Both the position numbers and the translations under genes were made by a program. A stretch of DNA of 64,000 bases from the NCBI RefSeq assembly GCF_037975245.1, contig NC_092574.1, positions 3,877,001 to 3,941,000 on the forward strand, read 5' to 3'. Shown here one piece after another: positions 25,376-40,000 of the stretch (position 1 is the stretch's first letter; each line of letters begins with the position of its first letter). A model generated the notes under the pieces. The model searched no databases and was not told the DNA's origin. It saw only the letters and a list, made by a program, of their open reading frames with translations. This DNA is from Apostichopus japonicus. Lineage: Eukaryota > Echinodermata > Holothuroidea > Aspidochirotida > Stichopodidae.

Positions 25376-27074
25376 TTATCGATACCGCACATTCGATTGA
25401 TCGGTACCGCACATTCGATTGATCGGTACCGAACATTCGATTTATCGGTACCGCACATTCGATTGATCGGTACCGCACATTCGATTGATCGATACCGCAC
25501 GTTCGATTGATCGGTACCGCATTATCGATTGATCGGTACCGCACATTCGATTGATCGGTACCGAACATTCGATAAATCGGTTACGCAACATTCGATTGAT
25601 CGGTACCGCAAATTCGATTGATCGATACCGCACGTTCGATTGATCGGTACCGCATTATCGATTGATCGATACCGCACATTCGATTGATCGGTACCGAACA
25701 TTCGATACATCGGTTACGCAACATTCGATAGATCGGTACCGCACATTCGATTGATCGGTTCCGCACGTTCGATTGATCGGCAACGCACATTCGATTAATC
25801 GGTACCGCACATTCGATTGATCGGTACCGCACATTCCATTGTTCGGTACCGCACATTCGATTTATCGGTACCGCACATTCGATTGATCCTCACCGCAAAT
25901 TCGATTTATCGGCACCGCACATTCGATTGTTCGGTACCGCACATTCGATTTATCGGCAACGCACATTCGATTGATCGGTACCGCACATTCGATTTATAGG
26001 TACCGCACATTCGATTGATCGATAAGGCACATTCGATTTATCGGTACCGCACATTCGATTTATCGGACCGCACATTCGATTAATCCTCACCGCAAATTCG
26101 ATTTATCGGCACCGAACATTCGATTTATCGGCAACGCACATTCGATTAATCGGTACCGCACATTCGATTGATCGGCAACGCACATTCGATTGATCGGTAC
26201 CGCACATTCGATGGATCGGTACGGCACATTCGATTGATCGGTACCGCACATTCGATTTATCGGTACCGCAAATTCGATTTATCGGTACCGCACATTCGAT
26301 TGATCGGTACCGCACATTCCATTGTTCGGTACCGCACAATAGATTTATCGGTTCCGCACTTTCGATTTATCGGCACCGCATATTCGATTGATCCTCACCG
26401 CAAATTCGATTTATCGGCACCGCACATTCGATTGATCGGTACCGCACATTCGATTGATCGGTACCACACATTCGATTTATCGGCAACGCACATTTGATTT
26501 ATCGGTACCGCATATTCGATTGATCGATACCGCACATTCGATTTATCGGTACCGCACATTCGATTGATCCTCACCGCAAATTCGATTTATCGGTACCGCA
26601 CATTCGATTGATCGGTATCGCACATTCGATTGATCGGCACCGCACAATCGATTGATCGGCACCGCACATTCGATTGATCGTTACCGCACATGCGATTGAT
26701 CGGTACCGCAAATTCGATTTATCGGCAACGCACATTCGATTAATCGGTAAAACACATTCGATTGATCGGTACCGCACATTCGATTGATCGGCACCGCACA
26801 TTCGATTTATCGGTACCGCACATTCGATTTATCGGTACCGCACATTCGATTTATCGTTATCGCACATTCGATTAATCGGTACCGCACATTCGATTTATCG
26901 GTACCGCACATTCGATTGATCGGCACCGCACTTTCGATTGATCGGCACCGCACATTCGATTGATCGTTACCGCACATTCGATTAATGGGTACCGCACATT
27001 CCATTTATCGGTACCGCACATTCGATTGATCGGCACCGCACATTCGATTGTTCGGTACCGCACATTCGATTTAT

Positions 27075-30000
27075 CGGCAACGCACATTCGATTGATCGGT
27101 ACCGCACATTCGATTTATAGGTACCGCACATTCGATTGATCGATAAGGCACATTCGATTTTTCGGTACCGCACATTCGATTTATCGGACCGCACATTCGA
27201 TTGATCCTCACCGTAAATTCGATTTATCGGCACCGCACATTCGATTGATCGGTACCGCACATTCGATTGATCGGTACCGCACATTCGATTGATCGTTACC
27301 GAACATTCGATTAATCGGTACCGAACATTCGATTTATCGGCAACGCACATTCGATTAATCGGTACCGCACATTCAATTGATCGGTACCGCACATTCGATT
27401 GATCGTCACCGCTCATTCGATTGATCGGTACCGAACATTCGATTGATCGGTAACGCACATTCGATTGATCGATACCGCACGTTCGATTGATCGGTACCGC
27501 ACAATCGATTGATCGGTACCGCACATTCGATTGATCGGTACCGAACATTCGATAAATCGGTTACGCAACATTCGATAGATCGGTACCGCACATTCGATTG
27601 ATCGGTTCCGCACATTCGATTGATCGGCACCGCACATTCGATTGATCGGCACCGCACGTTCGATAAATCGGTACCGCACATTCGATTGATCGGTACAGCA
27701 CATTCGATTTATCGGTACCGCAAATTCGATTTATCGGTACCGCACATTCGATTGATCGGTACCGCACATTCCATTGTTCTGTACCGCACAATCGATTTAT
27801 CGGTTCCGCACTTTCGATTTATCGGCACCGCATATTCGATTGATCCTCACCGGAAATTCGATTTATCGGTACCGCACATTCGATTGATCGGTACCGCACA
27901 TTCGATTGATCGTTACCGCACATTCGATTAATCGGTACCGAACATTCGATTTATCGGCAACGCACATTCGATTAATCGGTACCGCACATTCGATTGATCG
28001 GTACCGCACATTCGATTGATCGGCACCGCACATTCGATTGATCGTTACCGCACATTCGATTAATCGGTACCGAACATTCGATTTATCGGCAACGCACATT
28101 CGATTAATCGGTACCGCACATTCGATTGATCGGCACCGCACATTCGATGGATCGGTGCGGCACATTCGATTGATCGGTTACGCACATTCGATTTATCGTT
28201 ACCGAACATTCGATAAATCGGTTACGCAACATTCGATTGATCGATACCGCACGTTCGATTTATCGGTACCGAACATTCGATAAATCGGTTACGCAACATT
28301 CGATTTATCGGCAACGCACATTCGATTGATCGGTACCGCACATTCGATTTATAGGTACCGCACATTCGATTGATCGATAAGGCACATTCGATTTTTCGGT
28401 ACCGCACATTCGATTTATCGGACCGCACATTCGATTGATCCTCACCGTAAATTCGATTTATCGGCACCGCACATTCGATTGATCGGTACCGCACATTCGA
28501 TTGATCGGTACCGCACATTCGATTGATCGGTACCGAACATTCGATTAATCGTTACCGAACATTCGATTAATCGGTACCGAACATTCGATTTATCGGCAAC
28601 GCACATTCGATTAATCGGTACCGCACATTCAATTGATCGGTACCGCACATTCGATTGATCGTCACCGCTCATTCGATTGATCGGTACCGAACATTCGATT
28701 GATCGGTAACGCACATTCGATTGATCGATACCGCACGTTCGATTGATCGGTACCGCACAATCGATTGATCGGTACCGCACATTCGATTGATCGGTACCGA
28801 ACATTCGATAAATCGGTTACGCAACATTCGATAGATCGGTACCGCACATTCGATTGATCGGTTCCGCACATTCGATTGATCGGCACCGCACATTCGATTG
28901 ATCGGCACCGCACGTTCGATAAATCGGTACGGCACATTCGATTGATCGGTACAGCACATTCGATTTATCGGTACCGCAAATTCGATTTATCGGTACCGCA
29001 CATTCGATTGATCGGTACCGCACATTCCATTGTTCTGTACCGCACAATCGATTTATCGGTTCCGCACTTTCGATTTATCGGCACCGCATATTCGATTGAT
29101 CCTCACCGGAAATTCGATTTATCGGTACCGCACATTCGATTGATCGGTACCGCACATTCGATTGATCGTTACCGCACATTCGATTAATCGGTACCGAACA
29201 TTCGATTTATCGGCAACGCACATTCGATTAATCGGTACCGCACATTCGATTGATCGGTACCGCACATTCGATTGATCGGCACCGCACATTCGATTGATCG
29301 TTACCGCACATTCGATTAATCGGTACCGAACATTCGATTTATCGGCAACGCACATTCGATTAATCGGTACCGCACATTCGATTGATCGGCACCGCACATT
29401 CGATGGATCGGTGCGGCACATTCGATTGATCGGTTACGCACATTCGATTTATCGTTACCGAACATTCGATAAATCGGTTACGCAACATTCGATTGATCGA
29501 AACCGCACGTTCGATTTATCGGTACCGAACATTCGATAAATCGGTTACGCAACATTCGATTTATCGGCAACGCACATTCGATTGATCGGTACCGCACATT
29601 CGATTTATAGGTACCGCACATTCGATTGATCGATAAGGCACATTCGATTTTTCGGTACCGCACATTCGATTTATCGGACCGCACATTCGATTGATCCTCA
29701 CCGTAAATTCGATTTATCGGCACCGCACATTCGATTGATCGGTACCGCACATTCGATTGATCGGTACCGCACATTCGATTGATCGGTACCGCACATTCGA
29801 TTGATCGTTACCGAACATTCGATTAATCGGTACCGAACATTCGATTTATCGGCAACGCACATTCGATTAATCGGTACCGCACATTCAATTGATCGGTACC
29901 GCACATTCGATTGATCGTCACCGCTCATTCGATTGATCGGTACCGCAAATTCGATTGATCGGTACCGCACATTCGATTGATCGATACCGCACGTTCGATT

Positions 30001-30460
30001 GATCGGTACCGCACAATCGATTGATCGGTACCGTACATTCGATTGATCGGTACCGAACATTCGATAAATCGGTTACGCAACATTCGATAGATCGGTACCG
30101 CACATTCGATTGATCGGTTCCGCACATTCGATTGATCGGCACCGCACATTCGATTGATCGGCACCGCACGTTCGATAAATCGGTACGGCACATTCGATTG
30201 ATCGGTACAGCACATTCGATTTATCGGTACCGCAAATTCGATTTATCGGTACCGCACATTCGATTGATCGGTACCGCACATTCCATTGTTCTGTACCGCA
30301 CAATCGATTTATCGGTTCCGCACTTTTGATTTATCGGCACCGCATATTCGATTGATCCTCACCGCAAATTCGATTGATCGGTACCGCACATTCGATTGAT
30401 CGGTACCGCACATTCGATTGATCGTTACCGCACATTCGATTAATCGGTACCGAACATTCG
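27075..30460 (+). repeat. Triple 1256-bp higher-order repeat
   Basis: Three copies starting at about 27075, 28309 and 29565; the third is partial, ending near 30460. Copies 2 and 3 are spaced 1256 bp throughout. Copy 1 shows 1234 bp at its start and 1256 bp later, so copy 2 gained exactly one 22-bp unit. Shared markers are GCACATTCGATTTTTCGG, the 2-base-deleted CGGACCGC, and CATTGTTCTGTACCGC. Confidence 0.88.
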
Positions 30461-32800
30461 ATTGATCGGTACCGCAAATTCGATTTATCGGTACCGCTCA
30501 TTCGATTGATCGGTACCGCACATTCCCTTGTTCGGTACCGCACAATCGATTTATCGGTTCCGCACTTTCGATTTATCGGCAACGCATATTCGATTGATCC
30601 TGACCGCAAATTCGATGCATCGGTACCGCACATTCGATTGATCGGTACCGCACATTCGATTGATCGGTACCGTACATTCCATTTATCGGTAACGCACATT
30701 TGATTTATCGGTACCGCACATTCGATTGATCGATACCGCACATTCGATTTATCGGCACCGCACATTCGATTGATCGGTATCGTACATTCGATTGATCGGC
30801 ACCGCACATGCGATTGATCGGCACCGCACATTCGATTGATCGTTACCGCACATTCGAGTAATCGGTACCGCACATTCCATTTATCGGCAACGCACATTCG
30901 ATTGATCGGTACCGCATATTCGATTGATCGGTACCGCACATTCTGTTTATCGGTACCGCACATTCAATTTATCGGTACCGCACATTCCATTTATCGGTAC
31001 CGCACATACGATTTATCGATACCGCACATTCGATTTTTCGGTACCGCCCATTCGATTGATCGGTACCGCACATTCGATTGATCGGTACCGCACATTCCAT
31101 TAATCGTCAACGCACATTCGATTTATAGGTACCGCACATTCGATTGATCGATTGGGCACATTCAATTTATCGGTACCGCACATTTGATTTATCGGTACCG
31201 CCTATTCGATTGATCCTCACCGCAAATTCGATCTATCGGTACGGCACATTCGATTGATCGGTACCGCACTTTCGATTTATCGGCACCGCACAATCGATTG
31301 ATCGGCACCGCACATTCGATTGATCGTTACCGCACATGCGATTAATCGGTACCGCACATTCCATTTATCGGCAACGCACATTCCATTAATCGGTACAGCA
31401 CATTCGATTGATCGGTACCGCACATTCGATTGTTCGGTACCGCAAATTCGATTTATCGCAACGCACATTCGATTGATCGGTACCGAACATTCGATTTATA
31501 GGTACCGCACATTCGATTGATCGATAAGGCACATTCGATTTATCGGTACCGCACATTCGATTTTTCGGCACCGCACATTCGATTGATCGGTACCGCACAT
31601 TCGATTTATCGGCACCGCACATTCGATTGATCGGTACCGCACATTCGATTTATCGGCAACGCACATTCGATTTATCGGTACCGCACATTCGATTGATCGG
31701 TACCGCACATTCGATTTATCGGCACCGCACATTCGATTTATCGGTACCGCACATTCGATTTATCGGCAACGCACATTCGATTTATCGGTACCGCACATTC
31801 GATTGATCGATACCGCACATTTGATTTATCGGTACCGCACATTCGATTGATCCTCACCGCAAATTCGATTTATCGGCACCGCACATTCGATTGATCGGTA
31901 TCGCACATTCGATTGATCGGCACCGCACAATCGATTGATCGGCACCGCACATTCGATTGATCGTTACCGCACATGCGATTAATCGGTACCGCACATTCCA
32001 TTTATCGGCAACGCACATTCGATTAATCGGTACCGCACATTCGATTGATCGGTACCGCACATTCGATTGTTCGGTACCGCACATTCGATTTATCGGCAAC
32101 GCACATTCCATTGATCGGTACCGCATATTCGATTTATAGGTACCGCACATTCGATTGATCGATAAGGCACATTCGATTTATCGGTACCGCACATTCGATT
32201 TATCGGTATCGCATACTCGATTGATCCTCACAGCAAATTCGATTTATCGGCACCGCACATTCGATTGATCGGTACCGCACATTCGATTGATCGGTACCAC
32301 ACATTCGATTTATCGGCATCGCACATTTGATTTATCGGTACCGCATATTCGATTGATCGATACCGCACATTCGATTTATTGGTACCGCACATTCGATTGA
32401 TCCTCACCGCAAATTCGATTTATCGGCACCGCACATTCGATTGATCGGTATCGCACATTCGATTGATCGGCACCGCACAATCGATTGATCGGCACCGCAC
32501 ATTCGATTTATCGGCACCGCACATTCGATTGATCGGTATCGCACATTCGATTGATCGGCACCGCACAATCGATTGATCGGCACCGCACATTCGATTGATC
32601 GTTACCGCATATGCGATTTATCGGTACCGCACATTCAATTTATCGGCAACGCACATTCGATAAATCGGTTACGCAACATTCGATAGATCGGTACCGCACA
32701 TTCGATTGATCGGTTCCGCACATTCGATTGATCGGTACCGCATTATCTGTTGATCGGTACCGCACATTCGATTTATCGTTATCGCACATTCGATTAATCG

Positions 32801-32804
32801 GTAC
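32801..32804. other. Unoccupied paralog of the transposon 1 insertion site
   Basis: The satellite at about 32738-32870 matches both flanks of transposon 1, including the rare left units GCATTATCTGTTGATCGG (17109 has CTATTG) and ATCGTTATCGCACATTCG, and the rare right unit GATCTTTACCGCAC. Here they join through a single GTAC with no insertion. This is a paralogous empty site and defines the insertion point and duplication. Confidence 0.85.
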
Positions 32805-34492
32805 CGCACATTCGATTTATCGGCAACGCACATTCGATTAATCGGTACCGCACATTCGATTGATCTTTACCGCACATTCGATTGATCGGTACCGCACATT
32901 CGATTTATCGGCAACGCACATTCGATTAATCGGTACCGCACATTCGATTTATAGGTACCGCACATTCGATTGATCGGTACCGCACATTCGATTTATCGGT
33001 ACCGCACATTCGATTTATCGGTACCGCACATTCGATTGATCCTCACCGTAAATTCGATTTATCGGTACCGCACATTCGATTGATCGGTACCGCACATTCG
33101 ATTGATCGGTACCGCACATGCGATTGATCCTCACCGCAAATTCGATTTATCGGCACCGCACATTCGGTTGATCGGTACCGCACATTCGATTGATCGGCAC
33201 CGCACAATCGATTGATCGGCACCGCACATTCGATTGATCGTTACCGCACATTCGATTAATCGGTACCGCACATTCCATTTATCGGCAACGCACATTCGAT
33301 TAATCGGTACCGCACATTCGATTGATCGGTACCGCACATTCGATTGTTCGGTACCGCATATTCGATTGATCGGTACCGAACATTCGATAAATCGGTTACG
33401 GAACATTCGATTGATCGATACCGCACATTCGATTGATCGGTACCGCACAATCGATTGATCGGTACCGCACATTCGATTGATCGTCACCGCTCATTCGATT
33501 GATCGGTACCGAACATTCGATTGATCGGTACCGCACATTTGATTGATCGATACCGCACGTTCGATTGATCGGTACCGCATTATCGATTGATCGGTACCGC
33601 ACATTCGATTGATCGGTACCGAACATTCGATAAATCGGTTACGCAAATAAGATTGATCGGTACCGCAAATTCGATTGATCGATACCGCACGTTCGATTGA
33701 TCGATACCGAACAATCGATTGATCGGTACCGCACATTCGATTTATCGGTACCGAACATTTGATAAATCGGTTACGCAACATTCGATTGATCGGAACCGCA
33801 CATTCTATTGATCGGTTCCGCACATTCGATTGATCGGTACCGCACATTCGATTTATCGTTACCGCACATTCGATTAATCGGTACCGCACATTCAATTTAT
33901 CGGAAACGCACATTCGATTAATCGGACATTCGATTTATCGGTACCGCACATTAGATTTATCGTTACCGCACATTCGATTAATCGATACCGCACATTCGTG
34001 TTATCGGCAACGCACATTCGATTAATCGGTACCGCACATTCGATTGATCGATACCGCACATTCGAATTATCGGTACCGCACATTCGATTGATCGGTACCG
34101 AACATTCGATTGATCGGTACCGAACATTCGATAAATCGGTTACGCAAATAAGATTGATCGGTACCGCAAATTCGATTGAACGGTACCGCACATTCGATTG
34201 ATCGGTACCGAACATTCGATAAATCGGATACGCAACATTCGATAGATCGGTACCGCACATTCGATTAATTGGTACAGCACATTCCATTTATCGGCACCGC
34301 ACATTCGATTGATCGGTATCGCACATTCGATTGATCGGTACCGAACATTCGATAAATCGGTTACGCAAATAAGATTGATCGGTACCGCAAATTCGATTGA
34401 TCGGTACGGCACATTCCATTTAACGGTACCGCACATTCGATTGATCGGTACCGCACATTCGATTGATCGATACCACTCATTCGATTGATCGG

Positions 34493-34888
34493 TACCGCAA
34501 ATTCGATAGATCGGTACCGCACATTCGATTGATCGATACCGCACGTTCGATTGATCGGTACCGCATTATCAATTGATCGGTACCGCACATTCGATTGATC
34601 GGTACCGAACATTCGATAAATCGGTTACGCAAATAAGATTGATCGGTACCGCAAATTCGATTGATCGATACCGCACGTTCGATTGATCGGTACCGGATTA
34701 TCGATTGATCGGTACCGCACATTCGATTGATCGGTACCGAACATTCGATAAATCGGTTACGCAAATAAGATTGATCGGTACCGCAAATTCGATTGATCGA
34801 TACCGCACGTTCGATTGATCGGTACCGCATTATCGATTTATCGGTACCGCACATTCGATTGATCGGTACCGAACATTCGATTGATCGG
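34493..34888 (+). repeat. Three tandem copies of a 132-bp hexamer block
   Basis: A six-unit block marked by ACGCAAATAAGATTGATCGG, GCAAATTCG, GATACCGCACGTTCG, GCATTATCG, GAACATTCGATAAATCGG and GGTTACGC repeats at a spacing of 132 bp (GGTTACGC at 34624 and 34756). A one-base deletion in ATAAGATT is balanced by a one-base gain in GGTTACGCAA, so the block keeps exactly six times 22 bp. The same block occurs singly or in short runs through all three arrays. Confidence 0.85.
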
Positions 34889-36197
34889 TTCCGCACATTC
34901 GATTAATCGGTACGGCATATTCCATTTATCGGTACCGCTCATACGATTTATCGGTACCGCACATTCGATTGATCGATACCGCACATTCGATTTATCGGTA
35001 CCGCACATTCGATTGATCGATACCGCATATTCGATAGATCTGTACCGGGCCTTCGATTGATTGGCATCAAACATTCGATTAATCGGTTACGCAACATTCG
35101 ATTGATCGATACCGCACATTCGATTGATCGATACCGCACAATCGATTGATCGTTACCGCTCATTCGATTGATCGGTACCGCAAATTCGATTGATCGGTAC
35201 CGCCCATTCGATTGATCGATACCGCACGTTCGATTGATTGGTACCGCATTATCGATTGATCGGTACCGCACAATCGATTGATCGGTACCGAACATTCGAT
35301 AAATCGGTTACGCAAATAAGACTGATCGGTGCCGCAAATTCGATTGATCGATACCGCACATTCGATTGATCGATACCGCACATTCGATTTATAGGTACCG
35401 CACATTCGATTGATCGGTACCGCACATTCGATTTATCGGTACCGCACATTCATTTTATCGGTACCGCACATTCGATTGATCGGTACCGCACATTCGATTT
35501 ATGGGCAACGCACATTCGATTTAAAAGTACCGCACATTCGATTGATCGATAAGGCACATTCCATTTATCGGTACCGCTCATTCTATTTATCGGTACCGCA
35601 AATTCGATTGATCGGTACCGCACATTCGATTGATCGGTACCGCACATTCCATTGTTCGGTACCGCACAATCGATTTATCGGTTCCGCACTTTCGATTTAT
35701 CGGCACCGCATATTCGATTGATCCTCACCGCAAATTCGATTTATCGGCACCGCACATTCGATTGATCGGTACCGCACATTCGATTGATCGTTACCGCACC
35801 TTCGATTAATCGGTACCGAACATTCGATTTATCGGCAACGCACATTCGATTAATCAGTACCGCACATTCGATTGATCGGCACCGCACATTCGATTTTTTG
35901 GCACCGCACATTCGATGGATCGGTACGGCACATTCGATTGATCGGTACCGCACATTCCATTTATCGGCACCGCAAATTCGATTTATCGGTACCGCACATT
36001 CGATTGATCGGTACCGCACATTCCATTGTTCGGTACCGCACAATCGATTTGTCGGTTCCGCACTTTCGATTTATGGGCACCGCATATTCGATTGATCCTC
36101 ACCGCAAATTCGATTTATCGGCACCGCACATTTGATTGATCGGTACCGCACATTCGATTGATCGGTACCGCACATTCGATTTATCGGTACCGCATAT

Positions 36198-37055
36198 TCG
36201 ATTGATCCTCACCGCAAATTCGATTTATCGGCACCGCACATTCGATTGATCGGTATCGCACATTCGATTGATCGGCACCGCACAATCGATTGATCGGCAC
36301 CGCACATTCGATTGATCGTTACCGCACATTCGATTAATCGGTACCGCACATTCCATTTATCGGCAACGCACATTCGATTAATCGGTACCGCACATTCGAT
36401 TGATCGGTACCGCACATTCGATTGTTCGGTACCGCATATTCGATTGATTGGTACCGAACATTTCATAAATCGGTTACGGAACATTCGATTGATCGATACC
36501 GCACATTCGATTGATCGGTACCGCACAATCGATTGATCGGTACCGCACATTCGATTTATCGGTACCGCACATTCGATTGATCGGTACCGCACATTCGATT
36601 GATCGTCACCGCTCATTCGATTGATCGGTACCGCAAATTTGATTGATCCTCACCGCAAATTCGATTTATCGGCACCGCACATTCGATTGATTGGTATCGC
36701 ACATTCGATTGATCGGCACCGCACAATCGATTGATCGGCATCGCACATTCGATTGATCGTTACCGCACATTCGATTAATCGGTACCGCACATTCCATTTA
36801 TCGGCAACGCACATTCGATTAATCGGTACCGCACATTCGATTGTTCGGTACCGCATATTCGATTGATTTGTACCGAACATTTCATAAATCGGTTACGGAA
36901 CATTCGATTGATCGATACCGCACATTCGATTGATCGGTACCGCACAATCGATTGATCGGTACCGCACATTCGATTTATCGGTACCGCACATTCGATTGAT
37001 CGGTACCGCACATTCGATTGATCGTCACCGCTCATTCGATTGATCGGTACCGCAA
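36198..37055 (+). repeat. Local duplication, offset 419-441 bp
   Basis: About 36198-36638 recurs at about 36639-37055. The offset is 441 bp at the start and 419 bp later, so one unit was lost. The rare TTTCATAAATCGGTTACGG occurs at 36461 and 36880. A related block lies 3078 bp upstream near 33131-33560. Confidence 0.75.
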
Positions 37056-40000
37056 ATTGGATTGATCGGTACCGCACATTTGATTGATCGATACCGCAAA
37101 TTCGATTGATCGGTACCGCATTATCGATTGATCGGTACCGCACATTCGATTGATCGGTACCGAACATTCGATAAATCGGTTACGCAAATAAGATTGATCG
37201 GTACCGCAAATTCGATTGATCGATACCGCACGTTCGATTGATCGGTACCGAATAATCGATTGATCGGTACCGCACATTCGATTGATCGGTACCGCACATT
37301 CGATTGATCGGTTCCGCACATTCGATTGATCGGTACCGCACATTCGATTTATCGTTACCGCACATTCGATTAATCGGTACCGCACATTCAATTTATCGGA
37401 AACGCACATTCGATTAATCGGACATTCGATTTATCGGTACCGCACATTAGATTTATCGTTACCGCACATTCGATTAATCGATACCGCATATTCGTGTCAT
37501 CGGCAACGCACATTCGATTAATCGGTACCGCACATTCGATTGATCGATACCGCACATTCGAATTATCGGTACCGCACATTCGATTGATCGGTACCGAACA
37601 TTCGATTGATCGGTACCGAACATTCGATAAATCGGTTACGCAACATTCGATAGATCGGTACAGCACATTCGATTAATTGGTACAGCACATTCCATTTATC
37701 GGTACCGCACATTCGATATATCGGTACCGCACATTCGATTTATCGGTACCGAACATTCGATAAATCGGTACCGCACATTCGATTTATCGGTACCGCAAAT
37801 TCGATTGATCGGTACCGCACATTCCATTTAACGGTACCGCACATTCGATTGATCGGTACCGCACATTCGATTGATCGATACCGCACATTCGATTTATCGG
37901 TACCGCACATTCGATTGATCGATACCGCATATTCGATAGATCGGTACCGCACATTCGATTGATCGATACCGCACGTTCGATTGATCGGTACCGCACAATC
38001 GATTGATCGGTACCGCACATTCGATTTATCGGTACCGCACATTCGATATATCGGTACCGCGCCTTCGATTGATTGGCATCGAACATTCGATTAATCGGTT
38101 ACGCAACATTCGATTGATCGATACCGCACATTCGATTGATCGGTACCGCACAATCGATTGATCGGTACCGCACATTCGATTTATCGGTACCGCACATTCG
38201 ATATATCGGTACCGCACATTCGATGGATTGGTACAGCACATTCGATTGATCGTCACCGCACATTCGATTGATCAGTACCGCACATTCGATTGATCGTCAC
38301 CGCTCTTTCGATTGATCAGTACCGCAAATTCGATAGATCGGTACCGTACATTCGATTGATCGATACCGCACGTTCGATTGATCGGTACCGCATTATCAAT
38401 TGATCGGTACCGCACATTCGATTGATCGGTACCGAACATTCGATAAATTGGTTACGCAAATAAGATTGATCGGTACCGCAAATTCGATTGATCGATACCG
38501 CACGTTCGATTGATCGGTATCGGATTATCGATTGATCGGTACCGCACATTCGATTGATCGGTACCGAACATTCGATAAATCGGTTACGCAAATAAGATTG
38601 ATCGGTACCCCAAATTCGATTGATCGATACCGCACGTTCGATTGATCGGTACCGCATTATCGATTTATCGGTACCGCACATTCGATTGATCGGTACCGAA
38701 CATTCGATTGATCGGTTCCGCACATTCGATTAATCGGTACGGCATATTCCATTTATCGGTACCGCTCATACGATTTATCGGTACCGCACATTCGATTGAT
38801 CGATACCGCACATTCGATTTATCGGTACCGCACATTCGATTGATCGATACCGCATATTCGATAGATCTGTACCGCGCCTTCGATTGATTGGCATCGAAAA
38901 TTCGATTAATCGGTTACGCAACATTCGATTGATCGATACCGCACATTCGATTGATTGGTACCGCACATTCGATTGATCGGTACCGCACATTCGATTTATC
39001 GGTACCGCACATTCGATTGATCGGTACCGCACATTCAATTTATCGGAAACGCACATTCGATTAATCGGACATTCGATTTATCGGTACCGCACATTAGATT
39101 TATCGTTACCGCACATTCGATTAATCGATACCGCACGTTCGTGTCATCGGCAACGCACATTCGATTAATCGGTACCGCACATTCGATTGATCGATACCGC
39201 ACATTCGAATTATCGGTACCGCACATTCGATTGATCGGTACCGAACATTCGATTGATCGGTACCGAACATTCGATAAATCGGTTACGCAAATAAGATTGA
39301 TCGGTACCGCAAATTCGATTGATCGATACCTCACGTTCGATTGATCGGTACCGCACATTCGATTGATCGGTACCGAACATTCGATAAATCGGTTACGCAA
39401 CATTCGATAGATCGGTACAGCACATTCGATTAATTGGTACAGCACATTCCATTTATCGGCACCGGACATTCGATTGAACGGTACCGCACATTCGATTGAT
39501 CGGTACCGAACATTCGATAAATCGGTTACGCAAATAAGATTGATCGGTACCGCAAATTCGATTGATCGGTACCGCACATTCCATTTAACGGTACCGCACA
39601 TTCGATTGATCGGTACCGCACATTCGATTGATCGATACCGCACATTCGATTTATCGGTACCGCACATTCGATTGATCGATACCGCATATTCGATAGATCT
39701 GTACCGCGCCTTCGATTGATTGGCATCGAACAATCGATTGATCGGTACCGCACTTTCGATTTATCGGTACCGCACATTCGATATATCGGTACCGCACATT
39801 CGATTGATTGATACAGCACATTCGATTGATCGTCACCGCACATTCGATTGATCAGTACCGCACATTCGATTGATCGTCACCGCTCATTCGATTGATCGGT
39901 ACCGCAAATTCGATAGATCGGTACCGCACATTCGATTGATCGATACCGCACGTTCGATTGATCGGTACCGCATTATCAATTGATCGGTACCGCACATTCG

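Noticed and set aside
39035-39733. Open frame of 232 codons on the minus strand, the longest in the window
   Set aside because: Same satellite artefact; length is expected because the consensus has no minus-strand stops.
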